Shown here: piece by piece, positions 28,057 through 36,650 of the stretch | Position numbering within the stretch: the stretch's first letter is position 1 | How the letters are laid out: each line of letters opens with the position of its first letter | Source of the DNA: Aequorivita marisscotiae | Lineage (GTDB): Bacteria; Bacteroidota; Bacteroidia; Flavobacteriales; Flavobacteriaceae | Assembly (NCBI RefSeq): GCF_029814825.1 | Contig: NZ_CP122379.1 | Location: forward strand, 3,202,501-3,266,500 | Length of the DNA stretch: 64,000 nt | Direction: 5' to 3' | The notes under the pieces: model-generated | Seen by the model: only the letters and a program-made list of their open reading frames with translations | Told to the model about the DNA's origin: nothing | The model's database searches: none | Position numbers and translations under genes: made by a program

Positions 28057-28649
28057 TTATTTATCTTTTATAACCTTGTATCCTGTTGAATTAATTGCCT
28101 TTTCAATAGCTACTTTAGAGATTTTAGACTTATCAAACTCTACGACGGTACTTCCCTTTTCATACGAAGGGTTACATTTATAATCCCGTCCAATTCATTT
28201 ACAGCGTGTTTTATGCTTTCTTCACAGCCAGCACAAGTCATTCCTTGAACAGTAAAGTTTACAGTTTGAATATTTGATTGGTTTACAATGACCACTTCTT
28301 TTTTATTATCCGGATAAAAAATGGATGAATAATATGGAAATGCCAGCATTATAATTGCAAATACAGTTACAATTCCTAAAAACTTTTTTGATTGTATAAA
28401 TTTTGGTTTTTCGTCTGTTTCACATTCGCAGTCAATTTCTTTTTGAGGTTTTAGTTTTTGATACCAAGCAAAGCCGAGCACTAAAATTGTTAGCCCGATT
28501 AGATAAGGTCTAAAAGGCTCAAGCCAAGAAAATGTTGAGGCAATTCCACTTGTTCCCGCGATTAAAGCCAAAACGGGTGTAATACAACATAATGAAGCTG
28601 TAATAGCAGCAAGTAAACCTGCACCAATTAATTTGTTCTCACGTTTCAT
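28057..28649 (-). pseudogene. Second MerTP gene, frameshifted in its HMA domain
   Basis: The intact frame (28140-28649, 169 codons) has MerT helices (ITASLCCITPVLALIAGTSG), a CECETDE loop and the HMA motif GMTCAGC, then derails after GIINV. One base over, the frame continues NPSYEKGSTVVEFD, then KSKISKVAIEKAINSTGYKV to a stop at 28057, exactly the missing HMA half. One A absent from GTAACCC (expected GTAAACCC, near 28172) explains it. Starts inside the ArsR stop (4-bp overlap). The transport helices are intact, so partial function is possible. Confidence 0.75.
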
Positions 28650-29020
28650 ATCGTTTCTAAAACTTTGTTTTTATCGAGTATTTCAAAAAACGGATTTAAT
28701 AATGTTGAATATTCAGGGGTTAGTGAGTAAAAAATCGTTTGAGCATCTCTTTCGGTTTCCAATAAATTTCTGTCCTTCATTTTTCTCAAATGTTGAGAGA
28801 TAGCAGAAATATTCATTTCGAGAATATCACTTAAGTCGCAAACGCAAAGTCGTTTCTCCTCAAAGAGTAGGTAAAGAATTTTTAGCCGAACATTATTTCC
28901 GACTAAAGAAAGTCCATTTGCCAAATAGTCAAACGATTCATTTAATTCTGAAACTGTCTTTTTACAACGGTTTATCTGTTCAATATCTGCCTGTTGTCTA
29001 ATGCAAGAATTATTTTTCAT
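28646..29020 (-). CDS. ArsR/SmtB-family metal-responsive repressor
   Basis: 124 aa winged helix. LCVCDLSDILEMNISAISQHLRKMKDR holds the ArsR recognition helix and the CxC (C59, C61) metal site; more cysteines are at C6 and C19. Such sensors leave DNA when As, Hg, Cd or Pb binds. It overlaps the second merTP by 4 bp and has a palindromic operator just upstream, so autoregulation is likely. Confidence 0.88.
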   Translation of the reverse strand: MKNNSCIRQQADIEQINRCKKTVSELNESFDYLANGLSLVGNNVRLKILYLLFEEKRLCVCDLSDILEMNISAISQHLRKMKDRNLLETERDAQTIFYSLTPEYSTLLNPFFEILDKNKVLETI

Positions 29021-29024
29021 AAGG

Positions 29025-29065
29025 CAAAGTTACAATTATTTCTTATTTAAGCAATTACTTAAATA
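29025..29065 (-). promoter_or_regulatory. Promoter and operator of the arsR-merTP unit
   Basis: On the minus strand TAACTTTG (29032-29025) is a perfect TAnnTTTG -7 box, only 4 bp before the ATG, so the transcript has almost no leader. Upstream, TATTTAAG (29044-29051) and CTTAAATA (29058-29065) form an 8-bp perfect inverted repeat with 6-bp spacer covering the -33 region, the size and place expected of an ArsR operator. Confidence 0.75.
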
Positions 29066-29203
29066 CAAAAAAGAATGATATGTAAATTTTGATCATTATG
29101 TTCCTTTTGTTTTGATTTGTGTTTTTGTAAAAACTTAAAGTGCCAAAATGTGCATCTGTTTTTTTTTGCTTGCAGGTAAAGGTATTAGTGGCTTAACAGT
29201 TAA

Positions 29204-29812
29204 TTATCTTTTAAAACTACAAAACAGAAAATTCTGTGTGGTATTAGATGGTGTTAAGTGGTCCTCTGTTATACATTGAATTTTGTCAAATCCTTTTTTT
29301 AATTCCGATGTTAATTCCTCTTCATTGTATTGTTTTATTTCAAGTCCGCTACATTTTTTTGGTCCGTTTTGTGAAAAGGTTCCTATTATTAAATAACCTC
29401 TTACAAATATTGTCGCTATGTTAGTATATTTTTTAATCTGGTCATCTGTTGTAAGAAAATGAAAAGTTGCTCTGTCGTGCCAAACATCGAAAGATGTATC
29501 TGGTTCAAATTCGGTAATGTCGCTTACAATCCAATTTACTTTACTTGCCTTTTCTCCCAGTCTTTTTTTAGCTTTCGCAATTGCTTTTTCTGAAATATCA
29601 AGTACAGTAATATTATTATACCCTTCTTCAAGTAAATAGTCAACAAGCTTACTGTCGCCACCACCAATGTCTATAATTTTTGCATCCTTATTTAGTTTGA
29701 ACGAATGTATAATCTTCAGCGAAATTTTTGGTATCTCTTGTGTCCAACTTACTTGGTCTGGATTTTTAGTTTCGTAAACTGTTTCCCAATGTTTCTTTCT
29801 GTCCAATTTCAT
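29204..29812 (-). CDS. Class I SAM-dependent methyltransferase
   Basis: 202 aa. Motif I IIDIGGGDSKLVDYLL, motif II TVLDISEKAIAKAKKRL, then WIVSDITEF and DVWHDRATFHFL. The starting HWETVYETKNPDQVSW is common in a family found beside metal and metalloid resistance genes and distantly like TehB or thiopurine methyltransferases. The substrate is unknown; metal(loid) or thiol methylation is possible by context only. Confidence 0.75.
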   Translation of the reverse strand: MKLDRKKHWETVYETKNPDQVSWTQEIPKISLKIIHSFKLNKDAKIIDIGGGDSKLVDYLLEEGYNNITVLDISEKAIAKAKKRLGEKASKVNWIVSDITEFEPDTSFDVWHDRATFHFLTTDDQIKKYTNIATIFVRGYLIIGTFSQNGPKKCSGLEIKQYNEEELTSELKKGFDKIQCITEDHLTPSNTTQNFLFCSFKR

Positions 29813-29839
29813 TTTGATATCTAAATTCGGTTCATTGGT

Positions 29840-29864
29840 AAATCAATATATCATCTATTGATTT
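29840..29864 (-). repeat. 9-bp perfect inverted repeat before the methyltransferase gene
   Basis: AAATCAATA and TATTGATTT with a 7-bp spacer lie 28 bp upstream of the methyltransferase start. Operator-like in size; a candidate site for the AraC or ArsR regulators encoded nearby. Confidence 0.5.
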
Positions 29865-29894
29865 AAATATCCCTTTAATAGTGGTAAACACACC

Positions 29895-30461
29895 TTAAAT
29901 CTCATCCAAGGATTTTCGGTTTTTGTCCACGGACTTCTTAAACTGCGTAGGTGTCATTCCGGTTGCTTTTTTGAATTGATTGCTTAAATATGCAACGCTA
30001 CTATAATGTAGTTGAAAAGCTATTTCACTTAAGGTTAGTTCATCGTAAACTATGAGTTCTTTTATACGTTCAATTTTTTGGTTGATGATATATTGCTCAA
30101 ACGTGATGCTTTCTACTGACGAGAATAGGGAACTTAAATATTTGTAATCCAAATTAAGTTCACCACTTATAATATCTGCCCATTTTAAATCGGTTTCGTC
30201 GTTGGAATGATGTATTTTCTCAACAACCAAAGTTTTCATTTGCTCAATAAGTTGACTTTTACGGTCGTCAATCAAACTGAAACCTGAATTTTGAAGGGCT
30301 TCGGAAAGCTCTTTTTTGGTGTTTGCATTTAATGTTGACACTAATTTAACTTCTCCCAATTTAATAGAAGCATAGGATATTTCAAGTTGTTTTAAAATAT
30401 TGGATACTGCCGAGATACATCTTGGGCAGACCATATTTTTAATATAGATAATCTCTCTCAT
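29895..30461 (-). CDS. AraC-family regulator with N-terminal metal-binding HMA-like domain
   Basis: 188 aa. The first ~65 residues look like an HMA fold with NMVCPRC (C12, C15) and an LGEVKL strand; the C-terminal ~100 residues are an AraC/XylS double HTH (DYKYLSSLFSSVESITFEQY, LTLSEIAFQLHYSSVAYLSN, TGMTPTQFKK). Sensor and DNA-binding domains in one chain suggest a metal-responsive activator. A second copy is at 45454-46035. It is followed by the methyltransferase and preceded by a 58-aa membrane protein. Confidence 0.8.
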   Translation of the reverse strand: MREIIYIKNMVCPRCISAVSNILKQLEISYASIKLGEVKLVSTLNANTKKELSEALQNSGFSLIDDRKSQLIEQMKTLVVEKIHHSNDETDLKWADIISGELNLDYKYLSSLFSSVESITFEQYIINQKIERIKELIVYDELTLSEIAFQLHYSSVAYLSNQFKKATGMTPTQFKKSVDKNRKSLDEI

Positions 30462-30474
30462 ATAATACTTGTCT

Positions 30475-30651
30475 TTAAAACAAGGTTAACCCAGATTTGT
30501 GTAGAGAATAGTAAACAGCAGCTATCGCAGCAATTACAAAAATCAATACTATCACAACAAAAGCTATAATTTTATCTTTTTTTGTGATATTACTTTTAGG
30601 TTGATGCTTCTTCCTTTCATTTTTTCGTCTATTTCTTCTGCTTTCACTCAT
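30475..30651 (-). CDS. Small basic single-span membrane protein (58 aa)
   Basis: MSESRRNRRKNERKKHQ is strongly basic and is followed by one hydrophobic helix (IIAFVVIVLIFVIAAIAAVY) and a short tail. It lies between the cusB-like and AraC genes on the same strand. No family recognised; coding is supported by the charge/helix pattern only. Confidence 0.5.
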   Translation of the reverse strand: MSESRRNRRKNERKKHQPKSNITKKDKIIAFVVIVLIFVIAAIAAVYYSLHKSGLTLF

Positions 30652-30724
30652 TATCGTTCGCCATTATAAAACCAAGATTATTTTTTGGCCTTATGTAGAT
30701 TACTTGATTAATCCGTAATTCGTT

Positions 30725-32527
30725 TTATTTTAAAGTTGCTTTTACCTCTCCACAGGTTAACATAGCCTCTCCATAATATGGATTTCGCACTTCTTCTTCC
30801 AAACTTATCCAATAGGCACCTTTATTGTTATTGGCCATTGGGCAAAACTGGATATATACATTTTGGTTGACCCCAAAAAGCTGTACACCACTTATCATAT
30901 GTGCCGAAAGATGCTTGAAATGCCCTCTTTGTGCTGCTATGTCTGAACTGTTCTCAATAGCATTTGCAGATGATTTTAGTTCCTTTTGAATGGTCATCCA
31001 ATGGTTATGCGCCTTTTTATCAGATAATAACTTCATATCCACTTTTTTCAAGGACTGGTTGATTTGTTCTCCTGCTTGTTGAGCACCCTTGGTATCATCG
31101 TTTACCAATGCATCCTTTAAAAGAATATAATCATCAAAAACCTGTTCTAACTGATTCTGAAATTTGTTTGAAACCCTAATTCTTTCCTTCATTTGAGAAT
31201 GATTGGTTACATCCATATTTTCTCCAGAACCATCTTCTTGCATTCCCAAATGTCCTTCGTGTCCTGTCATAGTTTTACCTCCTTCTTGATTCATCATTGA
31301 TTTTTTACCTTGAAGCTGTGCCGCGGCATCTACTGTAAACGTGCCGTTAGTTACCACTTCATCTCCATTTTTTAAACCTTCAAGAACGGTATAACTATCG
31401 CCAGTGGCATTGCCCAATAAAACTTCTTTCATCTCAAAAACAGCTTTATTAGGGTCTGTTTTGACATAGACCACAGAACGTTCGCCCGTCCACATAACAG
31501 CCGTTGACGGTACAGAAACGGTGTTCTCTGTGCTCGTTCGAGCACCCTCGATTTTTCCTTCCACAAACATTCCCGGCTTAAAGAGGTCTTTTTTATTTTG
31601 TAAAACAGCTCTCACAACCACCGTTCTTGTAGCAGAGTTTAATAAGGGGGCAATAAACGAGACCTTGGCGTCAAACACTTCATTTCTATAGGCATTGGTG
31701 GTTACTTTAATGGTTTGTCCTTCTTTTAAGGACGCAATTTGGTTTTCGTAAGCATCAAATTCTGCCCATACTGTATTGAGATTGGCAATTTTGTATAAGG
31801 GTTGTCCTTGTTTTACATAGTCACCTTCTTCTACCATTTTCTGTGTTACCGTTCCTGATACGGTTGCGTACACAGGAAAGTTTTCTTGTACTTTCCCAGA
31901 GTTTTCTATGGCGTTGATTTGCTTTTCTGAAAGTTTCCAAAGTTTGAGCTTGTTTCTAACAGCTTTATATAATTCTGGTTGCGATTCTTTCAAGGATGAA
32001 GCGGTAAGCAGTTCTTGTTGTGCCGCAACTAATTCTGGCGAATAAATAGTTGCCAAGCGTTGTCCTGCGCCAACACGTTCTCCTGTTGAATTAACGTATA
32101 GTTTTTCAATTCTTCCTCCAAAATATGTGACCTGTACGGCATTTGACTCTTCATTTGCTTTTATCTTTCCAGATAATTTTAGGGAATTATTTCCTATTTG
32201 TCCTTGTCCCACAAGTGACGTTTGAATATTGGCTAGAGCCATTGCGTTATCGGTCATTTTGATTTCATTGGCATTGAGGCCATCGGCACCCGATTCAGCT
32301 GGAATTAAATCCATTCCACATATTGGGCAGTCGCCAGGTTCTGGTTGCATAATCTGTGGGTGCATAGAACAGGTCCACATTTGATTAGTAGCAATTTCTT
32401 CTGAATGTTCGTGATTGTCTTTAGCACTATTTGTTGCCTTATCAGTAGAATCTCCACCGAACAGTAGAAAGCCACCTAGAAGGCCAACAATCAAGGCAAT
32501 ACCTATATAAATGATGTTTTTTTTCAT
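30725..32527 (-). CDS. cusB: CusB-like RND periplasmic adaptor with N-terminal heavy-metal-binding and C-terminal DUF3347 domains
   Basis: 600 aa. Membrane/signal helix (residues 4-24), then a heavy-metal-binding motif WTCSMHPQIMQPEPGDCPIC with GMDLIP, the adaptor core (GGRIEKLYV, ATIYSPELVAAQQEL, VEEGDYVKQGQPLYKI, PSTAVMWTGERSVVYV) and a C-terminal DUF3347 domain (YIQFCPMANNNKGAYW, NPYYGEAMLTCG). It links CusA to CusC for Cu(+)/Ag(+) efflux. The cusA and cusC genes are 6-10 kb upstream, not adjacent, which is unusual. Confidence 0.9.
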   Translation of the reverse strand: MKKNIIYIGIALIVGLLGGFLLFGGDSTDKATNSAKDNHEHSEEIATNQMWTCSMHPQIMQPEPGDCPICGMDLIPAESGADGLNANEIKMTDNAMALANIQTSLVGQGQIGNNSLKLSGKIKANEESNAVQVTYFGGRIEKLYVNSTGERVGAGQRLATIYSPELVAAQQELLTASSLKESQPELYKAVRNKLKLWKLSEKQINAIENSGKVQENFPVYATVSGTVTQKMVEEGDYVKQGQPLYKIANLNTVWAEFDAYENQIASLKEGQTIKVTTNAYRNEVFDAKVSFIAPLLNSATRTVVVRAVLQNKKDLFKPGMFVEGKIEGARTSTENTVSVPSTAVMWTGERSVVYVKTDPNKAVFEMKEVLLGNATGDSYTVLEGLKNGDEVVTNGTFTVDAAAQLQGKKSMMNQEGGKTMTGHEGHLGMQEDGSGENMDVTNHSQMKERIRVSNKFQNQLEQVFDDYILLKDALVNDDTKGAQQAGEQINQSLKKVDMKLLSDKKAHNHWMTIQKELKSSANAIENSSDIAAQRGHFKHLSAHMISGVQLFGVNQNVYIQFCPMANNNKGAYWISLEEEVRNPYYGEAMLTCGEVKATLK

Positions 32528-32538
32528 TGTCTTTGTTT

Positions 32539-33021
32539 TTATTTGTTATTTTCTAATCGTTTAATCATTGCTTTCATTTCTGCAATTTCCTTTTCTTGTG
32601 CTTTAATTATATCATCTGCTAATTTCTTCACTTCCGGGTCTTGTATATCCGCTCGCTTACTGGTTAAAATGGCGATAGAGTGATGCGGAATCATAGCTTT
32701 CATATAGAGCACATCGCCAATAATTGGGGCCTGTGCCCTCACAAGGCCTAACGCGCCACCAAATAGAACAATACTTCCAAGAACAATTGCTATATTTTTC
32801 TTTTTGTTTTGGTACATATTACGCATTGTTACAAACATAATAATGGCCATAGCGGCAATACCCAAACAGCTCATATAAAATCGGGTAAGACTAAAATAGA
32901 CGTGGTCAATTTCATAAGAGTTTAAGTACATTGTAACGTACATTGCTATGAAGGATGCCACGAGCATACCTACAAATTTTGTGTAGTTGTTTTTCTTTGA
33001 ATTTTGATTTGAATTTTCCAT
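32539..33021 (-). CDS. DUF305 domain membrane protein
   Basis: 160 aa. Three hydrophobic segments (~residues 17-32, 47-65, 75-93) and a C-terminal DUF305-type motif with YMKAMIPHHSIAI and charged helix KKLADDIIKAQEKEIAEMKAM. The Met/His cluster fits copper binding. 11 bp upstream of the cusB-like gene, same strand. Confidence 0.8.
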   Translation of the reverse strand: MENSNQNSKKNNYTKFVGMLVASFIAMYVTMYLNSYEIDHVYFSLTRFYMSCLGIAAMAIIMFVTMRNMYQNKKKNIAIVLGSIVLFGGALGLVRAQAPIIGDVLYMKAMIPHHSIAILTSKRADIQDPEVKKLADDIIKAQEKEIAEMKAMIKRLENNK

Positions 33022-33043
33022 TTTATGTTGGTTTTAGTGTTAC

Positions 33044-33754
33044 TTATTTTCGTTTCTTTTTAACCAATTTTCTAATTGTGGGCGACGATATGTACCAAAG
33101 TAAGAACCCACTTAATACTGTAATTAACCCTAACAATGAAAACGCCCGCAGGATTATGGTATTAAAGTTGTCCCTGCCTTGATAGTCCATAGTGTGGTTC
33201 ATCCACAAAAAATCGAACCAGCGCCAGTTTCTATGACGAACGGTCTGAAATGCACCATTTTCTATGGCGACATAAGCCTTCAAGTTTTGTGGGGTTTTAT
33301 ATGAAATCTCATAGGCTGGTAATGGACGACCACGGTATTCGTGATGTGCATCTACTTTCTCAATTCGTTTTATACCCCTTATTTCCAAATCGGGCAGCAT
33401 ATATCTATTGGCTACCTGTTTTGCTTCAGCTTTAGTAATACCATTTTTTTCATTTCCCGTTTTAGCACTAAATAAATTAGCTTCGTTAATCCAATAGTAC
33501 GGCTCATTGGCTATTTCCAATAATTTTAGTGTTTGGATTGGTTCTTCACTCGCTAATTGCTCAGTCCCCAATAGGTTGGAAAAAGCAGTTTGCCGTGGCT
33601 TTTCTTTTTTGAACTGGTCGCCGTGTATTTCATCAATGTCCGTCCAGCTAAAATACATTCCGCTGATAGTCCACATCAAGAACTGAATGCCGAGGAATAT
33701 ACCCAAGTATCGGTGCGCTTTTCGAATCCATTTTGCTGTCTTTCTGTTGACCAT
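33044..33754 (-). CDS. PepSY domain membrane protein
   Basis: 236 aa. Starts KWIRKAHRYLGIFLGIQFLM followed by WTISGMYFSW, the PepSY-associated helix; a periplasmic part with KAEAKQVANRYMLPDLEI and a final helix (LRAFSLLGLITVLSGFLLWY). Such proteins occur with copper and iron-uptake or reduction genes; the role is not established. Confidence 0.75.
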   Translation of the reverse strand: MVNRKTAKWIRKAHRYLGIFLGIQFLMWTISGMYFSWTDIDEIHGDQFKKEKPRQTAFSNLLGTEQLASEEPIQTLKLLEIANEPYYWINEANLFSAKTGNEKNGITKAEAKQVANRYMLPDLEIRGIKRIEKVDAHHEYRGRPLPAYEISYKTPQNLKAYVAIENGAFQTVRHRNWRWFDFLWMNHTMDYQGRDNFNTIILRAFSLLGLITVLSGFLLWYISSPTIRKLVKKKRK

Positions 33755-33766
33755 ACTTTCTATAAT

Positions 33767-33972
33767 TTAATTCACAAAATATTTGACAATTATTCCACCT
33801 ACCAACCAGACGTAACAGATATAGGCAACATACTTTAAAATCTTTTCAAGCAATGGGCTTTTAGGTGCCATCCCGCTCATCGTACTTTCAACACCCTTAT
33901 TTTTAAAGAACCCTAAATAGTTGTTTGTAAAACCCTGTGTTTTCAGATTTTTTTCTTGTTGTCATTAACCAT
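33767..33972 (-). pseudogene. Small membrane protein (~68 aa) broken in a poly-A run
   Basis: From the ATG at 33972 the frame reads MVNDNKKKI and stops, but one base over it continues LKTQGFTNNYLGFFKNKG, then VESTMSGMAPKSPLLEKILK and a helix YVAYICYVWLVGGIIVKYF to the stop at 33767. The break lies in a run of seven A near 33950; an eighth A would restore one 68-aa protein. Alternatively only the end from the ATG at 33880 (37 aa) is made. Placed 13 bp before the PepSY gene. Confidence 0.45.
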
Positions 33973-33986
33973 TTTAATTTAAGCTC

Positions 33987-34121
33987 TTAACTAAATAATT
34001 GAAGTGCCAATGCACCACCAACTATTAATATTAGGATTGTATATACTATATAATTGAGCCATTTTTTAACCACAGATTTACCTATTATTTGTTGGCAACC
34101 GTTCTTGCAACATTCTTTCAT
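33987..34121 (-). CDS. Small Cys-rich single-span membrane protein (44 aa)
   Basis: MKECCKNGCQQ carries three cysteines near the N-terminus, then a basic KSVVKKW turn and one helix (YIVYTILILIVGGALALQLF). A CC..GC head on a membrane anchor fits metal or thiol handling. 14 bp ahead of the next small gene on the same strand. Confidence 0.5.
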   Translation of the reverse strand: MKECCKNGCQQIIGKSVVKKWLNYIVYTILILIVGGALALQLFS

Positions 34122-34268
34122 TGTTATAAATTCTTTTCTTTATTGTTATTTGCAAAACCATATAAATAATACTTGAAGATGAGAGGTAAACTTTAATGAA
34201 CCAACCAAATTTTTACCCCTCAAAATCAAGCATCTTCACTAAACTTCTTTTCTGCGAAATTTTAATTT

Positions 34269-34431
34269 GCCCGACCTAGGAAGAGAGACGCTATATTTAG
34301 GGATTTAATCTCTCTCCCAGTTCAGGCTGCTATTAACCAAATCAACTTCTCTTTTTCAAAAGTTCATTGTGCCTGACTTGGGAAGGAACTAACACTAATC
34401 ATCAACATTGTTTTCCTTCCCACGACAGGAC
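34269..34431. repeat. Two related long imperfect inverted repeats
   Basis: Repeat 1: arms 34269-34288 (GCCCGACCTAGGAAGAGAGA) and 34309-34327. Repeat 2: arms 34370-34389 (TGCCTGACTTGGGAAGGAAC) and 34412-34431 (TTTCCTTCCCACGACAGGAC). The left arms resemble each other (GCC.GAC.T.GGAAG). They fill most of the 400-bp gap 34122-34523 between the small membrane genes and the DUF3347 gene. Possible MITE-like, attachment-like or RNA hairpins; no function assigned. Confidence 0.5.
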
Positions 34432-34523
34432 TTTACAACTATTCAGGTAACCCTGTCATCTCCTAAGCTACTGTTAACTAATAAACCAGTATATTTAAAA
34501 GAGTATTAAAGGCAGGGGATTAT

Positions 34524-35084
34524 TTATTGAATAGTTTTTTGCACTTTTCCACATTTAAGCATTCTGCTACCGTAATATGGGTTTTTTACTTCTTTGCTGG
34601 TACTCAACCACGCACTACCTTTATCGTACATTGGGCAAAATTGTTGGTAAAGCGTGTTTTTTGTTCCCGTAATAGCTACCAAATCTGTTATGTCCTTACT
34701 TAAGGTCTTAAAATGTTCGCGCTGGTGGTCTATGGCACTTTCAGAAATATGCTCGGCGTGCTCTACGGCATCATCTATAATATCTTCTAATTCTTCTTGA
34801 TTTTCTTTTGAATAACTGTCCGTATCAAAAGCTTTAAGAGAAACTACCAATTTAGACCCAGCTTGGGCTGCTTTTTTGGTGTCATCTGCAACCAAAGCAT
34901 TTTTTAAATTAAAGTAATCACTTAAAATTGTTTCTGTTTTTGCATCATTTTTCATAGTTGTCATTTTACTATGATCCATTTTCATATCTTCGTGATCGTG
35001 GTTCATTTTTTTCTTTTCCTGTGCGTTGGTAAAAGAAACTGCTAACAATAGCACTGCTGCTATACTCATTCTTAAATTTTTCAT
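34524..35084 (-). CDS. Exported DUF3347 protein with His/Met-rich leader
   Basis: 186 aa. Signal peptide (residues 1-21), then [15 protein letters not shown], a likely copper-binding stretch, and a DUF3347 domain ([61 protein letters not shown]). Close paralogue of the lipoprotein at 35559-36191 and of the CusB C-terminus. Periplasmic copper binding is inferred. Confidence 0.82.
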   Translation of the reverse strand: MKNLRMSIAAVLLLAVSFTNAQEKKKMNHDHEDMKMDHSKMTTMKNDAKTETILSDYFNLKNALVADDTKKAAQAGSKLVVSLKAFDTDSYSKENQEELEDIIDDAVEHAEHISESAIDHQREHFKTLSKDITDLVAITGTKNTLYQQFCPMYDKGSAWLSTSKEVKNPYYGSRMLKCGKVQKTIQ

Positions 35085-35106
35085 TTTTATTATATTTAAT
35101 TATAGT

Positions 35107-35559
35107 TTATAAATTGTCTTTTAATTGTGTCATAAAATTAATTACCTCTTTCGCTTCCTCTTCTGAAAAGGCTGCCTCTTTATGTATCAAAGTGTAAGAA
35201 TCCAAAGGCATTTCGCCAGCTTCAATCTGTTTGACAATAGACCTTAATTTACTGGCTTTTCGTCGGTTAGACAAGGAATCCCATTTACTGAAGTTAAGCT
35301 CGGCCTTTCCTTCTTTGATATGGTCTTCCAAAAACCAAGCAACGGGTTGAATTTTATTGTACCAAGGGTATTGCGTATTATTACTGTGGCAATCATAGCA
35401 GGAAACCTGTAACTTATTTTGAATGTTCTCCGGAACATTGTTAACCAACATAAAATCAGTTTCGGGTACCGTATCACTTTGATTTCGTGTTGTGGGAATA
35501 AATTGAATTCCCACAAACGCCACCAATAGTATTATTGCTATGATTTTTACAATCCTCAT
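35107..35559 (-). CDS. Haem-binding domain (c-type cytochrome-like) protein
   Basis: 150 aa. An N-terminal helix (residues 4-21) exports or anchors it; a single CxxCH haem motif CYDCH (C54, C57, H58) follows, then NTQYPWYNKIQPVAWFLEDH typical of the Haem_bd family. Located in the periplasm. Overlaps the DUF3347 lipoprotein gene by 1 bp (TAATG), so translational coupling is likely. Confidence 0.82.
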   Translation of the reverse strand: MRIVKIIAIILLVAFVGIQFIPTTRNQSDTVPETDFMLVNNVPENIQNKLQVSCYDCHSNNTQYPWYNKIQPVAWFLEDHIKEGKAELNFSKWDSLSNRRKASKLRSIVKQIEAGEMPLDSYTLIHKEAAFSEEEAKEVINFMTQLKDNL

Positions 35560-36191
35560 TAGTTAATCTCTTTTTGTACCTTCCCGCAATTCAACATTTG
35601 ACTTCCGTAATAGGGATTCTTAATGTCTTTGCTCAAACTCAGCCAAGCACTACCGCCATCGTACATTGGGCAAAACTGTTGGTAAAGGGTGTTTTCAGTT
35701 CCTGTAATTGCAACCATATCAGATACATCCTTGCTCAATATTTTAAAATGCTCTCGCTGATGATCTATATCACTTTCCGAGATATGTTCTGCGTGCTCTA
35801 CGGCATCTTCTATAATATCTTTTAATTCGGCTTTTTGAGTGTCGGAAAAATTTGATGAAACATCAAAATTCCCTAAAGTTGTTGCCAGAGTTGCACCAAG
35901 TGTTTTTGCTTTAGCATTATCATCTGCAACCAACGCATTTTTAAGATTAAAGTAGTCCTTTAATACAGCTTGTGAATTACCATCGCCACTCATTGCCATT
36001 TCCTTCTTATCTCCATCGTGGTGTTCATCACTATTATCGTGATTCATTTTTGAATGGTCTTCATCAGCACTCATTTCAGAATGGTTCCCATCTGCATTAT
36101 TTTGTTCATTTTTGTTGTCTTTGCAAGACATTGCTGTTAAGGTTATAAATGCTATTGCAACTATACCTAATGTTGATTTTAATTTGCTCAT
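35559..36191 (-). CDS. DUF3347 lipoprotein with His/Met/Asp-rich linker
   Basis: 210 aa. Lipoprotein signal peptide (lipobox TAMSC, Cys near residue 23), an acidic His/Met-rich linker ([19 protein letters not shown]), and a DUF3347 domain nearly parallel to that of 34524-35084. Probably an outer-membrane-anchored periplasmic copper binder working with the Cus efflux parts. Confidence 0.82.
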   Translation of the reverse strand: MSKLKSTLGIVAIAFITLTAMSCKDNKNEQNNADGNHSEMSADEDHSKMNHDNSDEHHDGDKKEMAMSGDGNSQAVLKDYFNLKNALVADDNAKAKTLGATLATTLGNFDVSSNFSDTQKAELKDIIEDAVEHAEHISESDIDHQREHFKILSKDVSDMVAITGTENTLYQQFCPMYDGGSAWLSLSKDIKNPYYGSQMLNCGKVQKEIN

Positions 36192-36242
36192 TTTGTTTTA
36201 ATTTATGTTTGTGTTTATTTGTATTACTTTTTGAAATGTATT

Positions 36243-36629
36243 TTATAGTTTTTCAATTACGTTTTCTAGCATTGCAGTTATTTCATTGGCAACCTCATTC
36301 AACTTCTCATTCTCCACTGCCTGCATCGATGCCATTGGGTTTACTGCTGCTACTTCAATGGTGCCTGCTTCAATTTCCTGAACTATGACATTGCAAGGCA
36401 ACATCGTTCCAATTTTATCTTCTGCTTGCAAAGCTTTGTGAGCATAGGGAGGATTGCAAGCCCCTAGAATCCTATACTTTTTAAAGTCTATATCCAGTTT
36501 TTTCTTTAGTGTTTCTGTTACATCAATTTCTGTGAGTATGCCAAAACCTTCTTCCTTTAATCCTTGTGTCACTTTCTCTATGACCTCTTCGAAGGTTCCA
36601 TTGATTGTTTTATTAAAATAATAGTTCAT
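36243..36629 (-). CDS. DUF302 domain protein
   Basis: 128 aa without a signal peptide. TFEEVIEKVTQGLKEEGFGI, YRILGACNPPYAHKALQAED, GTMLPCNVIVQE and VNPMASM are the DUF302 pattern. Often found in copper and stress clusters; biochemical function unknown. Lies between the multicopper oxidase and DUF3347 genes, same strand. Confidence 0.85.
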   Translation of the reverse strand: MNYYFNKTINGTFEEVIEKVTQGLKEEGFGILTEIDVTETLKKKLDIDFKKYRILGACNPPYAHKALQAEDKIGTMLPCNVIVQEIEAGTIEVAAVNPMASMQAVENEKLNEVANEITAMLENVIEKL

Positions 36630-36650
36630 CTTTTTTTAATTTTTAGTTGT

